NCBI GenBank assembly: GCA_019055375.1
Contig: JAHQIW010007224.1
Coordinates: 62,001-126,000 of the forward strand
DNA length: 64,000 nucleotides
Direction: 5' to 3'
Source: Parelaphostrongylus tenuis
Lineage: Eukaryota; Nematoda; Chromadorea; Rhabditida; Metastrongylidae
Part shown: positions 20,974 to 34,400 of the stretch, piece by piece
Layout: each line of letters begins with the position of its first letter
Numbering within the stretch: position 1 is the first letter of the stretch
Position numbers and translations under genes: made by a program
The notes under the pieces: generated by a model
What the model was told of the DNA's origin: nothing
The model's database searches: none
The model's input: the letters and a program-made list of their open reading frames with translations, nothing else

Positions 20974-23900
20974 ATGGCCGAGCAGTCTGGAAGAAAAGCT
21001 GCTCCACCTGCTGGAAGGTGAGCTTACGTCATTTTATAGTTCATTTTACGCATTTTTGCAGACTGCACTCACCGTTTCGTTGAGAAGTATTGGCAAATTA
21101 ATCCAATGTATATCTTTGTATTGTATCCCTTCTTGACTCTTTGTGAGGGGAGGGAGGGGGTGGTCAAGTGGTTAGTGATGTTTGTCGCGGGGTTGGTCCC
21201 TCCCAGCACTCACCTTTGGAAGTCAGGCGGCGTACATTCTGAGGAATGCCCCATCTTAGTCATCCTTAAGACTCGAGATCTGGCTGACCAATTTTCTACG
21301 ACATTAGTTGAGAAGACGACGTCTCCAGAGAAGCGATGAATGCGAGGAAACGTATCGTTTGCCAAGAGTATAGGGATGCGCATAGTATGATTGTGATGCG
21401 GGTCACGTGAAATAAGAAAATAAGATTTATTCGTCATGCCCTGTCCTGTTCGAACCTGATTCTATGATAGCGGCGTCCTTGTTGAGCAGTTTACTACCTG
21501 GGAATGTATTCTTTTCCGGCATAGTTTTTACGTGGCAGAATTTCTTATTATATATACTCAGTGTTATAGAGTGATGTGCAAAACTTTAGCGCCAGGCGGG
21601 ACTACAACCCGCACCTCACTCTTTCTTTCTTCTAGCGTAGAAAGAGCGATGTGCAAAATAAGCGCCAGTAGTGTAACGGATAGAGCACGCATTCTCGGAA
21701 AGAGTGAGGTGCGGGTTCTAGTCCCGCCTAGCGCGAAACTTTTACACATCACTCTACATCAATGGGTATATATTTGTAACATCATACCACCGCAAAAAGC
21801 GGCTAAATTCATTTGATCTAGAATTTCTTAGTGTTTAGGCTTTATGTAAGAGCTGTGTTCACCGGATATAAGCGTGGTCTCCGTACACAATCTGAGCACA
21901 CTGCTCTACTGAAGCTCGAAGGTGTGTATAACAAGAAAGATGCGCAGTTCTACGTTGGAAAACGGGCAGTGTACCTATACAAAGCTCACAACAAAACCAC
22001 AGTGAGTCTTACCTCTAACGCATTCTCAATGAGATTTGTTCTTGAAACTAGAGCAAAATCATGTCTTTTTTCTTTGCAAACCAAACGTGAGATGTTGTTA
22101 TGCGATTTATTTGAGCAGCTGATATTTTGGTCGTTTTTTCCTTCTTCACGACCTACTGAGATCAGGATATCTACAATGCTGAGCTTAATAGGTAACCAAT
22201 CTTGGGAATAAATACAACGTGTATGAGAAAGAGATTTGCGGCTTTCGTAAATTGTTTGGGTCGAAGGTAACCTGACCTTTTGAGCTTCCGGGGAAGGCGA
22301 TACTGCCGAAACGTTAGTTATGCGCTCAAGTTCTACGATAACAACCTCATATTAGGCTTATAAAGAGAAAACTTGAATCATTGAACTGTCCGTGAGGTTT
22401 ATAGATTGTCGCTCTTAAGAATCACTTGAGTGTAATGTTCACTTGTACATAATTCTAGGACTTGCTAATTTCGAAATATGGAGAGTAATCGGTGTTTAAT
22501 AATTATCATTTGAGCCAGAACGTTATGTGGTCTGTTGGTGGACTCTTGTATAGCGCGATACACGTGTATTGACCTTGATAGCTGGATAGCTGCGTCAGTC
22601 TGGCAGGCCCTTCGTTTTTAGCCAATCCTCTCGGTGTGCTCCAGGGCCTCTACTTAGAGTAGGCGACGACGAACGATTTGCACTGCCGTCAAGTGAAATA
22701 AATCACGAGATCGGCAGTGTTGTTCGTCGTCGTTGGTTCGTTATTCTTGCGACACAGACAAGGTTGATGGCTGGATCCCGCGACTCATACTCGACAAGGT
22801 TTCCATTTCTCCGTCTAGTCGGTGGTAGCTGTCTTCATTGAGAGACTAAAACGCTGTCTTGACGCAACGGTAGGCCATTGCGAGATAGTGTAGACCAGGT
22901 ATGCACTTAATCGCCTCTAACGAAGCTTAATATCAGATGCATGGTTTACGCCTCGGGGATTGATGCATGCTGAGAGCTTTATTCTTCATCCTCCAACGTG
23001 GACAAAATCATTGTGTTGACCAAAGCAGGTAGTAGTTTACCCACATATTCATGGATAGTCGTCCTACAACCCAGCAATGTGCATATGCTCTTGTTATTAC
23101 TTGTGTTCATTTATGAAAGCTGATGGCGGTGTAGAACGTGACTGTAGATGATGTCGAAGAAGTTGTTGGCAGTCTTCTATATGCTGGTTAATCCATTGCT
23201 GTTTGTAGCCCATTTCCAACTAGTGTTGCTTGTGTTCATATGGTCTCTTCAATCTTTGCGTGAATCTTCAAGATCATTCGCATGTTGGTAGTATTGAAAT
23301 GCCTGAACCGCTGCTTCGTGTGCAACTATATATCTGTTAATTAATTTTAAACGTTCAATTTGGTTCTTTGGAAAACATGTTGACTAAACCGGCCCTGTTA
23401 TTATTGTGTCATCGATTGCGCTATCTTCTCAGAAACCTGTTAAGAGTTTTTCGGATGCTCAGTTTTCATTTTGAGCCTTATCTTTTAACTTTTGTGGCTT
23501 TTAATTGCTAAAACTTTATGGAAGACGAAGCGATGGGTCTGTCCCATCTAGGACTATGAGACTACATAGTCATCTTTTAGTAGAACCTTCGTTTAGAGAT
23601 TGTTTGATTTGAGCTTTTGTTTAAGTTTAGATTTTTTTTTTTTTTTGAGAAGTCAGAAAGCTGTACCAGCTTAGGAATCCCTGGTGTCTTCATTATTTTT
23701 ATTTTGATCACGACTCAATTCTTTTCGTAGCAGACGTCATAGAACTTGTTATTTGACAAATCTCGCACAGAATAGTAATTGCGTTATTTTACTGATGTAC
23801 AATATCTATCTTTTTACCTTGACATCTAAACTAGAACCGTTTCGAACCATAATTGAAGTTTTTTTTGTTCACTGAGCATCTCTCAAAGTGTTGACTGAAT

Positions 23901-24250
23901 TGAGGTTGAGTTCACATTTGTAGCACGGTGGACTAGATCTGTACACTTTGCTTTCATAAGTTTTTTGAAATTTATTTTTAAATCCTATCTGTGGGATATG
24001 TTGTATTACATTGAAGCACTTCTTGCAGAAGCCCGGTCATACCGTTCCTACGAGGACCAGAGCAATATGGGGAAGGATAACGAGAGTACACGGGAATGCT
24101 GGAGTCGTTCGTGCTAAGTTCCATCATAATCTACCCCCTAATGCCATGGGCAATAGAATTCGTGTGGTAAGAATATTTTGCTCCAGTCTTCGATGTTTTG
24201 TTCCAGCCTCAACTATGGCTTTTCAGATGCTGTACCCATCCAACATATAG
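20974..24250 (+). CDS. rpl-33: Ribosomal protein eL33 (L35A)
   Basis: Cytosolic large-subunit protein. Exons 20974-21017, 21839-22001, 24029-24166 and 24227-24250 (369 nt, 122 aa) join in frame. Recognised from [56 protein letters not shown] and [17 protein letters not shown], ending MLYPSNI, all hallmarks of the family. Length matches the roughly 110-125 residues usual for it. The N-terminal extension [15 protein letters not shown] is nematode-like. Intron 1 contains a diverged SINE-B and a tRNA-like foldback; intron 2 (2 kb) holds a fragment of the hammerhead foldback family. Ribosomal protein genes are usually highly and constitutively expressed, so an intron load this heavy is notable. 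The last intron is only 60 bases. Fully intact. Confidence 0.97.
21150..21370 (+). mobile_element. SINE-B-like copy, diverged
   Basis: GGTGGTCAAGTGGTTAGTGA head, CTCCCAGCACTC in the body as in the 57455 copy, and AGGGATGCGCATAGT near the 3' end (compare GGGGATGCGCACAGT at about 57663). In rpl-33 intron 1. Confidence 0.55.
21564..21757. mobile_element. Foldback element with tRNA-like core, copy 1
   Basis: Outer ends AGAGTGATGTGCAAAACTTT and AAACTTTTACACATCACTCT are inverted. The left arm carries an inverted copy of the tRNA-like 3' half (AGGCGGGACTACAACCCGCA). The right side contains the complete tRNA-like sequence at 21662-21734. In rpl-33 intron 1. Confidence 0.8.
21662..21734 (+). tRNA. 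tRNA-like sequence (pseudo-tRNA) inside a foldback element
   Basis: 73 bases fold as a cloverleaf. Acceptor GCGCCAG/CTAGCGC has one C-A mismatch; the D stem is GTGT/GCAC; anticodon stem CATTC/GAGTG; T stem GCGGG/CCCGC with loop TTCTAGT. The anticodon loop TCGGAAA lacks U33 and would give GGA. A-box-like AGTGTAACGG and B-box-like GGTTCTAGTCC are present. Probably transposon-borne, not a functional tRNA. Confidence 0.6.
22490..22720. mobile_element. Hammerhead foldback family, fragment E4
   Basis: AATTATCATTTGAGCC, then GCGATACACGTGTATTGACC and TCGTTTTTAGCCAATCCTCT follow the left-arm order of E3, but the core box region is degraded. In rpl-33 intron 2. Confidence 0.6.
22721..24028. other. Remainder of rpl-33 intron 2
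   Basis: AT-rich, with a 16-base T run at about 23632-23647. I found no exon, snoRNA boxes in convincing arrangement or known repeat. Confidence 0.5.
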
Positions 24251-24288
24251 ACTAGAATTACACGATATTGTTACATAATCCAATTGTT

Positions 24289-24294
24289 ATTAAA
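24289..24294 (+). terminator. Polyadenylation signal of rpl-33
   Basis: ATTAAA variant, 39 bases after the stop codon. Confidence 0.5.
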
Positions 24295-24805
24295 TATCTG
24301 GTTTCAAGTTCATTGTACAACACTGTTCTCAACCCGGAAACAGAAATGAGAAAAAAGAAAAACAGAAAGAAGATAAAGTTATGAAGCTCTATAAGCATCT
24401 AGACAGATCTGCTTAAGGTAATTTCATAATCTCCAATGCAGTAAAGGTATTTTTCCATTAGAAATTCATTCTTCAAACCGTTGGGGACAGAGCCTTTTGC
24501 GCTCTTTCTACTGACTTTCAATAGTCACTGGATTATTTAAATCTCGGCGATTCCATTGCTGTATTGTTTTCTGATAAAATCTATTGTTCTTAGCATGAAA
24601 CTCAATCTTAATCCTGCTGGTGCAGCACACTGAAAAGTCATTTTCAAGAAATAAGCACAAATCACCGAGGTTTAAGTTATCGAATGGCTACTTAAAGTTT
24701 GTAAGGCTAGAAAGTTCTGTCTCTGAAGAGTTAGAAATAGACTGCGATAACGGAATTGATCTGCATTGACTAGCAATGACTGCGATGATGGAGGTGGAGG
24801 TCGTC

Positions 24806-25392
24806 TTATGGTAACTCCTGTGTAACAGGTTCCGCATGGTGGTACTGTTTACGGTCTTGATAATCCGAACTTGATTCGTTGAGTTGCTCGGTGAGCATCT
24901 CCTTTGAAGGTGCTTCCTAAAATTAGAATTATATAAGAAGTGTGACGGGACGTAGCAAGACTATTTCGTTACCTTTGTTAGCACACAAGGCCCTCTGTTG
25001 AAAACACCAATGGTATCGAGTGATGAGAATGCGGTGCAGAACATATGCGGTATGGAGAATGTCGAGATACCTGAAATCTTTGAGTAATTATAGAATGTAG
25101 CAATTTTTTTTTGTGAAAGCAAGTCACCTGGTGAGCAGGCAGGACAAACTCGCCCAATGTAGTAGTACAGGATTATCATGGCAGCAAAATGTGCGGCAGC
25201 GAACCAGAAGTGAATAAGGAAAATAATCATAAGGTTGACCATGAACTGCAAATGATGATGTAGTATGTCAATTTCATTAGTCTATGCACCAACAAGTTTT
25301 TTAATAACAGAGCCTAGTTATAATTCTGGAGTCAAAGAAAGTGTGGGAATGATGAGGCTTTTCTTGTACTGAAGATAATACTGTGTTTCAAA

Positions 25393-25441
<49 letters not shown>

Positions 25442-28400
25442 GTGGCACTGCAGAACACTAATCTTTCATGCGAGAAAGATCATCGTCTGGTAAGCCTTTT
25501 TATTGCAACTTTGAGAAGTATATAATGGCCTTTTGCAGTTTAACTTGAAAATCTAACGATCAGTGTCACTTATTCAGAACTATATTAAAGGATTTGAAGG
25601 TTTGAAGGATGTTGGAGATTAGAATTATGGATTTAGGTGGCTATTGTACGACACAGTTCTTTTTTCTCTTAGGTATCGTAACGTAGGGATGCAGTGTACG
25701 GGATCTAGGCTGTGTGGAAGATTTTGCCCAGTTACTTTGGCTAGCCAGTTCTGACAGTCCATGATCGCTGCACGAACTCACCCCTACAAAAGCAATATAG
25801 CGGTTGCTGAACATAGAGTACCATGTGGCTGGCTGACTAGAAATACCGTTCATATCGACCGCAGCGACGAATTGCTGCTGACGCTCGGGAAACAGCTCAT
25901 CCAAATCGCCAAGTTTGTGCATTGAGCCATATTTTGATCCGTCTTCTCTGAAATGTTAAGATTAGTTCATATGAGTTAGCTTGATAGCTTTCTTGAGGTT
26001 TCTGTCTCCAAATACCTGGATCGAATTCATGTGGATCCTACCCCATACCATCCTCTAAAGGGCATACTTCGATTTTTGACAAATGTCGTGTAATACCTGG
26101 TTCTTGATACCTGAGCAGCTCGTCTCCACATATAGGTCGAGCTCCAGCACAGGGAGACTTTGCAGGATTTGCTTAGGTCGTCACCACAGAGCAGTCACCT
26201 GCTCTTGTGAACTAGAGGGACAGTAACACCTTGCGACTAGTAGCTACCAAGACGGCTGTTATTCCTGGTATGGTTTTCGCTTGGCTGGACTTTCCGGGTG
26301 CAAACGTCGGACTTCTCACCTTGGGTTTACTTGCTGAGGGTTTAACCTCCTGCTGTATTTTGTAGTCCGTCGCCTGGGAACACCACATAGTCGAGGCGGT
26401 AAACAATTTGGGAGGGATTCCATGTAATAAAATTAGCAAGAAGATAAATATGCGGTTGGTGGCTATGGATAGTTCTCTTCTGATAAATACTCCACTCATT
26501 CGTTTTTGTAAATATATTCAGTACGTTGAAAGGTTTCGTAATTTGGGATGGTATGCATTCATGGAGAATAGGTTATCAACGCAAAGGAGACACTGGTTTT
26601 AATGATTATAAAAGAGAAAGATGTATAAAATTCAAAAGATGGTAACGAACGCTGTATGACTGATACTTGCTAGATCATAAGTCATTGCCAGTGATACGTA
26701 TGCGTAGTTGACAAAGGCGTAGGTAATGAGGAACGGCATTGTGGAGAGAATAGCCAGTTGATTGAGGTCGCCAAGCAGCACGAATACCGACGCTACACCC
26801 ATCAGCACGACGCCGGCCATCACCGGGTTCTTGTTCGGACCGGACTGTAGAGGATAAATTCATCATATGTCTGAACTTGGTTACAACCATAGAAGTTTAA
26901 ATCTTGATACAAGAAATATAGAAACAGTCATAGCATTGAACGGTGAAAATTACTGTTTTCTAGGAAGATTACCTTCGGAAAACATTTTAAAAATGAAATT
27001 CTGTTCCTCATTCTGTTCTTTCGAATTAACTTTAATGCTACTAAATTGACATAGTTTGTATGAGTGAATGTGACGAAATATCGTAGTAAACAAAAGATTT
27101 TTCGACTTCTATAAAATAACGTTATGGATCAATGTGGATTAACACGTTCCAGACGACGTGGACGCGAATGTCTATGCATAATTGAACAGTCCATGAAAAC
27201 ATGCTTTTTTCTGACTTGTATATTTTTCTATCCTCTCTGGAAACCGAGCAATAGCGCGACTGTGTTAAGAACCTGTTTTACCGCACCACCGGGTTCTATG
27301 AAAAATGTATATGTACAATGAAACGAGAGCGCATGAATATCGCACCTCACTCGAACTGAAAGCGTTGCTTCAGGATTGTATCAATGGTAGCTTCAATTAA
27401 AGAAGAAAAGCAGATTATCATAACTTCTTACTCAGTTTTCTTTTCAAAATCGTGATAGGATCATTGTAAGTTACGAGTTTTTGTAATATCTAATTGTAAC
27501 GTACTCCTTGCGCCAAAGGATTGAGTATTGGTATAATGCCTTCGGCGGCAATTCCTTGCAGTACACGTGGAGTGCCGAGTAACGAGCCGATTGTTGACGA
27601 TAACGAACAGATGTACAGACCGACCATGAACAGCACACCAGTCAACGCCACCTTAAATTTGCATTTTACACTCTCAGCAATCACCAGAGAAATTCATTAC
27701 TTTGGTTAAATCTGTGGATTTTCCTAATATACCAAATAAGCAGTATCTAACACGTCCTTTTTGCGCTTACCGATTAAGCAGCTGTTTTTGAAAATAGTTT
27801 TCGAAGTCTTGAAAGAGACCTATTCTGGAGCTCGCAGATTTCCGGTCCAATAATGTAGTAACTTAGCAGAGTTACTTTGATAAGTTTAAAACGTAACACT
27901 AATCAATTTGAAGCTGTACCTATATGTGTACCAGGTGTCTATTACTATACAGTAAATCAGAGAGAGATATAAGTAAATTCCAGAATCATGTTGCGAGTGG
28001 AATGGATTTAGCAAGCTTTTAGTTGATTCAATGAGTATACCGATCCCCAAATCTCACTGCTAGTGTGATTTTTTTGTCGCTCAAAAGTTTACATGACTCA
28101 TAAAAACAAAGCGATTCTATCATTTAACAAAGTACTGATTGTTGTAGTTGATTTTCATGGCTATTAGCTCATAGAATGGCATTACCTTCTCCGAAATCAA
28201 ATTATCGCAAATGAGGCTCAGTCGATCACCAGTTGCGCCGAGAATCATGATGAAGAGAAAACAGATCGATGAGCTGAAATCTGAGTGTAAAAGAATAGTA
28301 GATATTCTTAAAGGTTACGATGTATAGCCATACTATAATGGACGAATCTTTTGCAATCTTTAACGCTCATCTTATGGAAATAGCCCAGTGACGATTCATT

Positions 28401-31400
28401 GAAACACATCAGATATCTCCAGGCATTAATAGTTTTTTTTTTGAAAATTTGGTTTTTCCGTTATGCGCACCCTGTTGTATCCCCTTGGTATAAACGCGTT
28501 TCACGGTCTTATTCTCAGGGTTTTAGTGGTGATTTTATAAATTAAATCTCGACGATTTCAATGACATATGTAGTTCTTAGAAAGTCCTTCTAGTTAGCCA
28601 GAAGAAGATTGGATTTTGCAAGTGGCACTTTTATTGCAAATAGCGCGTATAGCGCGAATAGCGGTAGCTTTGTGCCAATTTTGCGAAATCCCATTCACAT
28701 ACCGGAGCAGAGAGTGCGCGCCGAGTGCCAAAACCAATCTTATTTGGCTGCTACGGCGCATTCAAAAGCCTTTTAGAAAAACCCAGTACAACGTCGAGAT
28801 CGTCGAGTTTTAAGCTATCGAATGACTGCTAAAAGCCTAGGAGAATAGTCTTGTTCAGAAAGTGCCCGAGTGTGAAACATAATCTTATTTTTACTTTTAT
28901 AGTGCATTGAAAGGACCTTTGAGAAATAAAATACACCATCAAAATTTCGTGATTCTAGCTATCGAATTACTTCTGAAACTTTAAAAAATCAGAAAAAATT
29001 TTTCCCTAAGGACTCGAAACAGGGTGCGATAACGGATAAGTATCCAAAATTCAATCTAAGTTATATACCTGACGCCAATTGCTGACAGTTCGCCAAGCGG
29101 AATGCTCTTATGGGGATCTTTTAAATCACCACTCATGTTCACACCTAAACAAGAACATCATAGAGGCTATATCAAAGCATTGTCAAAAGTCTCTAGTGCG
29201 CGACGTACGGTGAGTACATTATTAAGTACACCATGACAGACCATAGTTCTTTACCTGCTAGTACACCCAGGAAGTTGGCAAAGAAGACACCGAAGACAGT
29301 GAAGAAGGACTGGTGGGAAATGATACGGTTGAAGCCGATCGGTGTGCAGTTCACCATTGCGTACATCGGGACGGCGTTCTCGCGAAGACGTGAGAACGAG
29401 AAGCGCGAGATGCCGTGACCTGCCAGCATAACATTAAACGTGGTGATGAACACAATGGCTTTTCTGACCCCACTTTCTTTCTCTTTCACTGCACTTCAAA
29501 TCCTTTTTTTTTAATTAATTTTACATCTAGGAGATGTTTTCATGTTAAATCACTGGCAGCGCACGCGATTCCTGTCGGATTTTCTAAATGCGGAGAACTA
29601 TTTCCATTAGTTTCTGAATTGTAGTAGTAACGAGACAATTTAGCATTTATATCAACAATTTACACTCTATCACTAATATTGAAATTAGTGCTATTATATA
29701 TGGCAGCCATAACAATATGAGAGGTTACATTACTGCAACTGCTGACTACTCCTTTTCATAGCAATGTATGATGTGGAAAACGACCACAGCGATACTGAAA
29801 TATGTGCATAACTTGGAATTTGTGAGAGGCTTTGAACTCCTTTGAACGCCTTTGTGTGGTCTCACGTCTACAAACGACACCAACCAAAGGCCTTGCTTTG
29901 CTTTTATCGGAACCAGCTGTTTCTCTCTACCTTAGCTCAGGATCTTTGTGATCGTATTTACATCAAATCTTACCATGAAAAAGAATAAACTGTAAGCTGA
30001 AATCAAATTGCGCTTCCGATTGTTCACTTTCATTTCAATTGGGTTTAATGCTTATTTGAGTTCTTCAGATCGTTCTCGTCTATGAATAATTGCTGATTGA
30101 ACGGAGGGAGTTAAAAATGACTGAGCGAATTCGAAGCAGAGGCGTCAGTTGGTGAAGTCTTTCCACGTAAGTACCCTATAAAAGATAAACACGAGTTCGA
30201 AGCTATCATGTTCTGAGTTTCCTGATAATCCAGCATTCTTGTGATTGTTCTCTTTCGGGGTTTCAATCTCTGCTTGTGACTATTACTTTATCCTCAGATG
30301 AAGAAATTACAAGAATTTTTGATGTTCTGACAGTCAGTCTATCAACAACGGTCTAATCTCTTTCGAAACATTTCTAGTATAATTAAGAATTCAGTTTGTT
30401 TGGAGAGTGCATGAGATTTATACCTAATTGTAGCAACTGTTTGAGATCCTAAAGCACTTTTCAATTTTTCTCAAGAAGTGTTGATAATTTACTTGGATCT
30501 GAAGTAAAGAGAGCTCCTAGAAGGAAGTCCAGAACGGCTAAAGCAAGAAAGGCAAGCAGAAGCAGCTGCAGTCGAACCACCCATGACACGCCAGCCGTAT
30601 TGATTCCTGAAAAATAAGAACTCGAGGAACCAGCAAAAACCGTGCCAGCGCTCGCTCATACAAGGTGACCATGGTGCATTGTACAGTAATTTCTAACTCT
30701 AAGCTGATGCGGCTTCAAAAAGAACGAAATCACTTTCAAATCTCTGCATCGCTCGCAATGCATCTATGACTGGAAGATAAACAACAAAGGATAAAGCTCT
30801 CGGCGTTGATCAATTCCTGAGGAATGCGCCATGCACTTGTCTTCAATTTTTAACTTCGTTTGAGATGTTGAATGCATATCTGACTTTTACAATGAATCGC
30901 AGTTGCCTCCCGCTGTACCGAGTCAGTGCTGCTTATCCTCCCAAACCAGACTGGCATCAATTTACCGACCCCGTAGGGATAGATGGCTTGGTGAGCCACC
31001 AACGCGACATCGAACGGTTGACTTCGTATGCGACGCAGAGCACCTCTAACCACTGCCCCACGCACGCTCATCGGCTGGAACATATGAAAAGAAAATCAAA
31101 AAAGCTTGACATACCAGTAAGAACGACGAGAGTGAGAATGGCGATCACTTTGATGAAAAGTCGGCTTTCAGAGTCGAAAAAATGGGCTAAGGATTCGGCA
31201 AATCCGACTGCAACCAAGCCGGTAGCCACTGCCTAAAGAGCGGGTGATACGGTAAATCAAGATCAGTTCCGATAGCTATTTAAATCTAAAATTTGATGTT
31301 ACATTCAGTTTTATTGCAAAATTCACACATGCAATTCCATCGGTTTACATGAGAAGTTCAACAGCTAAATTATAGTACAGACAGTAAAATGTTCGTATGT

Positions 31401-34400
31401 ACACTAATTTTGGCCATTTGGAACCTTTTTCCAACTCTCTAGGCCCCTCTTGAAAGGTTACTCTCATATTTAGAACCAAGTAATAAAGCATTGATCCAAA
31501 AACTAGTTTGCTGATTCTTTGCTTGTCAAAGGATTTAAGGATAAAGCTCTCGGCGTTGATCAATCCTTAAGGGATGCGCCATGCATTCGACTTCAATTTT
31601 TAACTTCGTTTGAGGTGATTGAATGCATATCTGGCCTTTACAATGGCTCGCTTACAGTCTGAGACCTGTCTGGTACCAATTTACCGACCCCGGAGGGATG
31701 GATAGCTTGGTGAGCAATGAGCGCGAGATCGAACTATTGACCCCATGTGCGACGCAGAACACCTCTAACCACTGCGCCACATGCGCTCTTATCTTGCTTG
31801 TTACTGATTATTAAATAAATACTGATTTTAATCCGACGCTTGGATTGGTCTGTACGTTAGGTGTTGAACAGCAAACCGATAGCTGTTGATTATAGAGGAA
31901 GTTCGCTATTAACAAAATCACTGATTTGGCGGCCTTTGAACAGGTGCGTGGTCTTGTGATTTGAACGAACTTCTAAGAAGGAAGGAAGCGAGCTATAAGA
32001 TTGTGTTTTAATTTGGCTGAATTGCTGCTTCCTGGAATGTACGCACGAACGAACTTCGTTGGCGCTTAGGTGATGTTAGATGATGTTCTTTGAGTCCAAT
32101 ATGGTCATCGTTGTAAAAGATCCGTCAGACGATAAGGTGCGGAGAAGATGAAGAGCAGAGGAAGCACGTCTTCATCCTGTTTATCGACGTTCAGCAAGTC
32201 AAAGTTGGTGCATTTCCTCTCTCGCTCTAATTTTTTTTACTATCATTTCGAGTAATTCTTCCTTTTATTTCTGATGTTCGCTGTGTTTTCCATTAAAAAG
32301 CCACTGCAGCAGGTTTTTAACTTGTCCAATATATCACGCTCGAATCTCGGTCTGATAATCCTAGTAAAAACCAGAATTCCGCTTCGTTCATATTTTAAGT
32401 TGAGCATGAAGATTCTGGCGCTACGCACTTGAGTATTTCTACGATATCAACTAAATTTTATTGTATTTTAAAAAACAGACATAAGCTCTTTCTTTTTTTA
32501 CTTTCCTTCGTTTCTTTGCTCCTTTGTTTGCATCAAAATTTGATTATTTTCGATCATATCGCTAGCTATTCAGTTGCATTTAATGTTCGTTGAGTAGTTC
32601 AACGGATAGAAAAATTCTGGCTATGTAAACGTCAAATTCGCTTTATTATGCGTTTGACATCCCTGAGGAATCCTTGAGAGGCGCCATGCATTTGGCCTCA
32701 TCCGTAGTATTTTAGGGCCCCTTATTTCTGTAGTTAAGAGGATACGAGGTTACTAACAAAACGATCCAATCACTACATTGACGTTTCGGCAATTTCGCTT
32801 CATTCAAAGTCTGGAGGTGTCAAATTGACGTGCACTCTACTCAGCCAAACACTTTCATAACCATACTAGACGAGAGTTATCACATAAATGCTCAATCGTT
32901 TAGTAAACAGTAAACATTTTGTACTAAACTCCTTCATCTTTGACCATAAAAGTGTTTCGCTGAGCAGTGCGCGTTGGTTTGAGTCTTCCAGGCTACGAAG
33001 GTGTAACGGGAGACGTTAGCCATCGCTAATGTCCTTTCAACAAGAAAAATATGGAATTATTTGAAAAAGCTGAAGTGAAGGGATGGTCGGTCCTGAGCAA
33101 GAAACAGTTGGCTGTGTTTGTACAATGACTTGCCGTGCTTAGTAAATCTTTTTATCATCCAGATAAGTCTTGCACCAATTTTGACGATCCAAAAAGATGT
33201 AAGCTTTGTGTGGTTTTAAGCGCTTAATCGGACCAAAGCTCCTTGCAGCCTATCTCCACCCACTGCTTTACGCGCCCAACATTGATTCACGTTGATATGT
33301 TATAATTGCCAACAGTGCTGTTAAAATAGAATGAGGAGATCACTCTATAGGTTTTGAGCATATATCCTTTAAACTGAGCTGGTCGACACCACTGAAATTT
33401 TGACTCACCTGTCCCAGAGCGTAAATCAGTCCAACAGCGCCGCCCACACGGCCACCCAGCACGTGGGAAACGAGAGAGTAAATTCCTCCACTCTAGAAAA
33501 ATTGGATTTGCAACTCAATGAAATCCAATGTTTCAACAAAAAATTGAAAATTATTGGCAGTACATATCACTCATAGAATTTAGACTGGATTGTGACTACA
33601 GAAGCGCTAAATATTACGCATCTGCGACAGCTCGTTAGCGAGCAATGCATGATTGATGTGCGATCATAGAGGATCCACATCTACCGAAACATTTCAATTT
33701 CAGAAAGGAAATGGACGTAGTTACGGTCGTAATGTGAGGAAAGGACCCCCCAATAGATTGAAGTCTGCATAAATACAATTCTAACAAAAAGAAAATTGAG
33801 GTAATCTAATGTGTTACCAATTTATGTGAGAAACTAACTGAAAAATTGTGGGTCCCCTGCCTCTGTTTTCCCTGATGAAATTCTCATCATAATAGCACAC
33901 TGATGAATTATAATAATTGAATAGGGACCACTAAGGAATTACCTGAATTTGGCAGCGCTCGACAATTCCAATGGCTGAGAACACCGTGATTAGTGCCAAT
34001 GTCGTACAGAAGCCAAGAAGGAGTATTGCATTAGCGACACCGGCTGTTCCCTTTGAGAAAATTTGTAGCATTAGTTTAATAAGTTCTAGTTTTTTCTCCA
34101 GCGTTAAAGTCGTCAAGTGGAGATTTTAGAATATCATTTAATGATCAATACGGATAGGGTAGTGCTTGAGATAGAAGACATAAGCAGCGAAAAGCTCAAC
34201 GTTACATTCCATACTATTACTTGTTTTAACCCAAACTGATTAATTATGAATCTCAGAGTTTCTCGTATGGGCCTAAGGTGCCGGCTTAATCGAGTTCACA
34301 AATATTTGACACCCGTGACCGTAAAGAATGCTTTCGAGGAGCCCATGAAGCATCCTCAAAGCATGTTTGCACGGGCTGTTCGCTTCGATAAGCGGAACTG

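Noticed and set aside
23140..23160. GATGATG resembling a C/D snoRNA C box in rpl-33 intron 2
   Set aside because: No matching D box or terminal stem at suitable spacing.
24961..24973. Stop codon TAG read through after the exon ending at 24973
   Set aside because: A good donor (AAG/GTAACG) precedes it, and the next exon at 24916 supplies the conserved YHH tail.
27521..27709. Plus-strand open frame
   Set aside because: Antisense shadow of the SLC12A8-like exon at 27651-27505.
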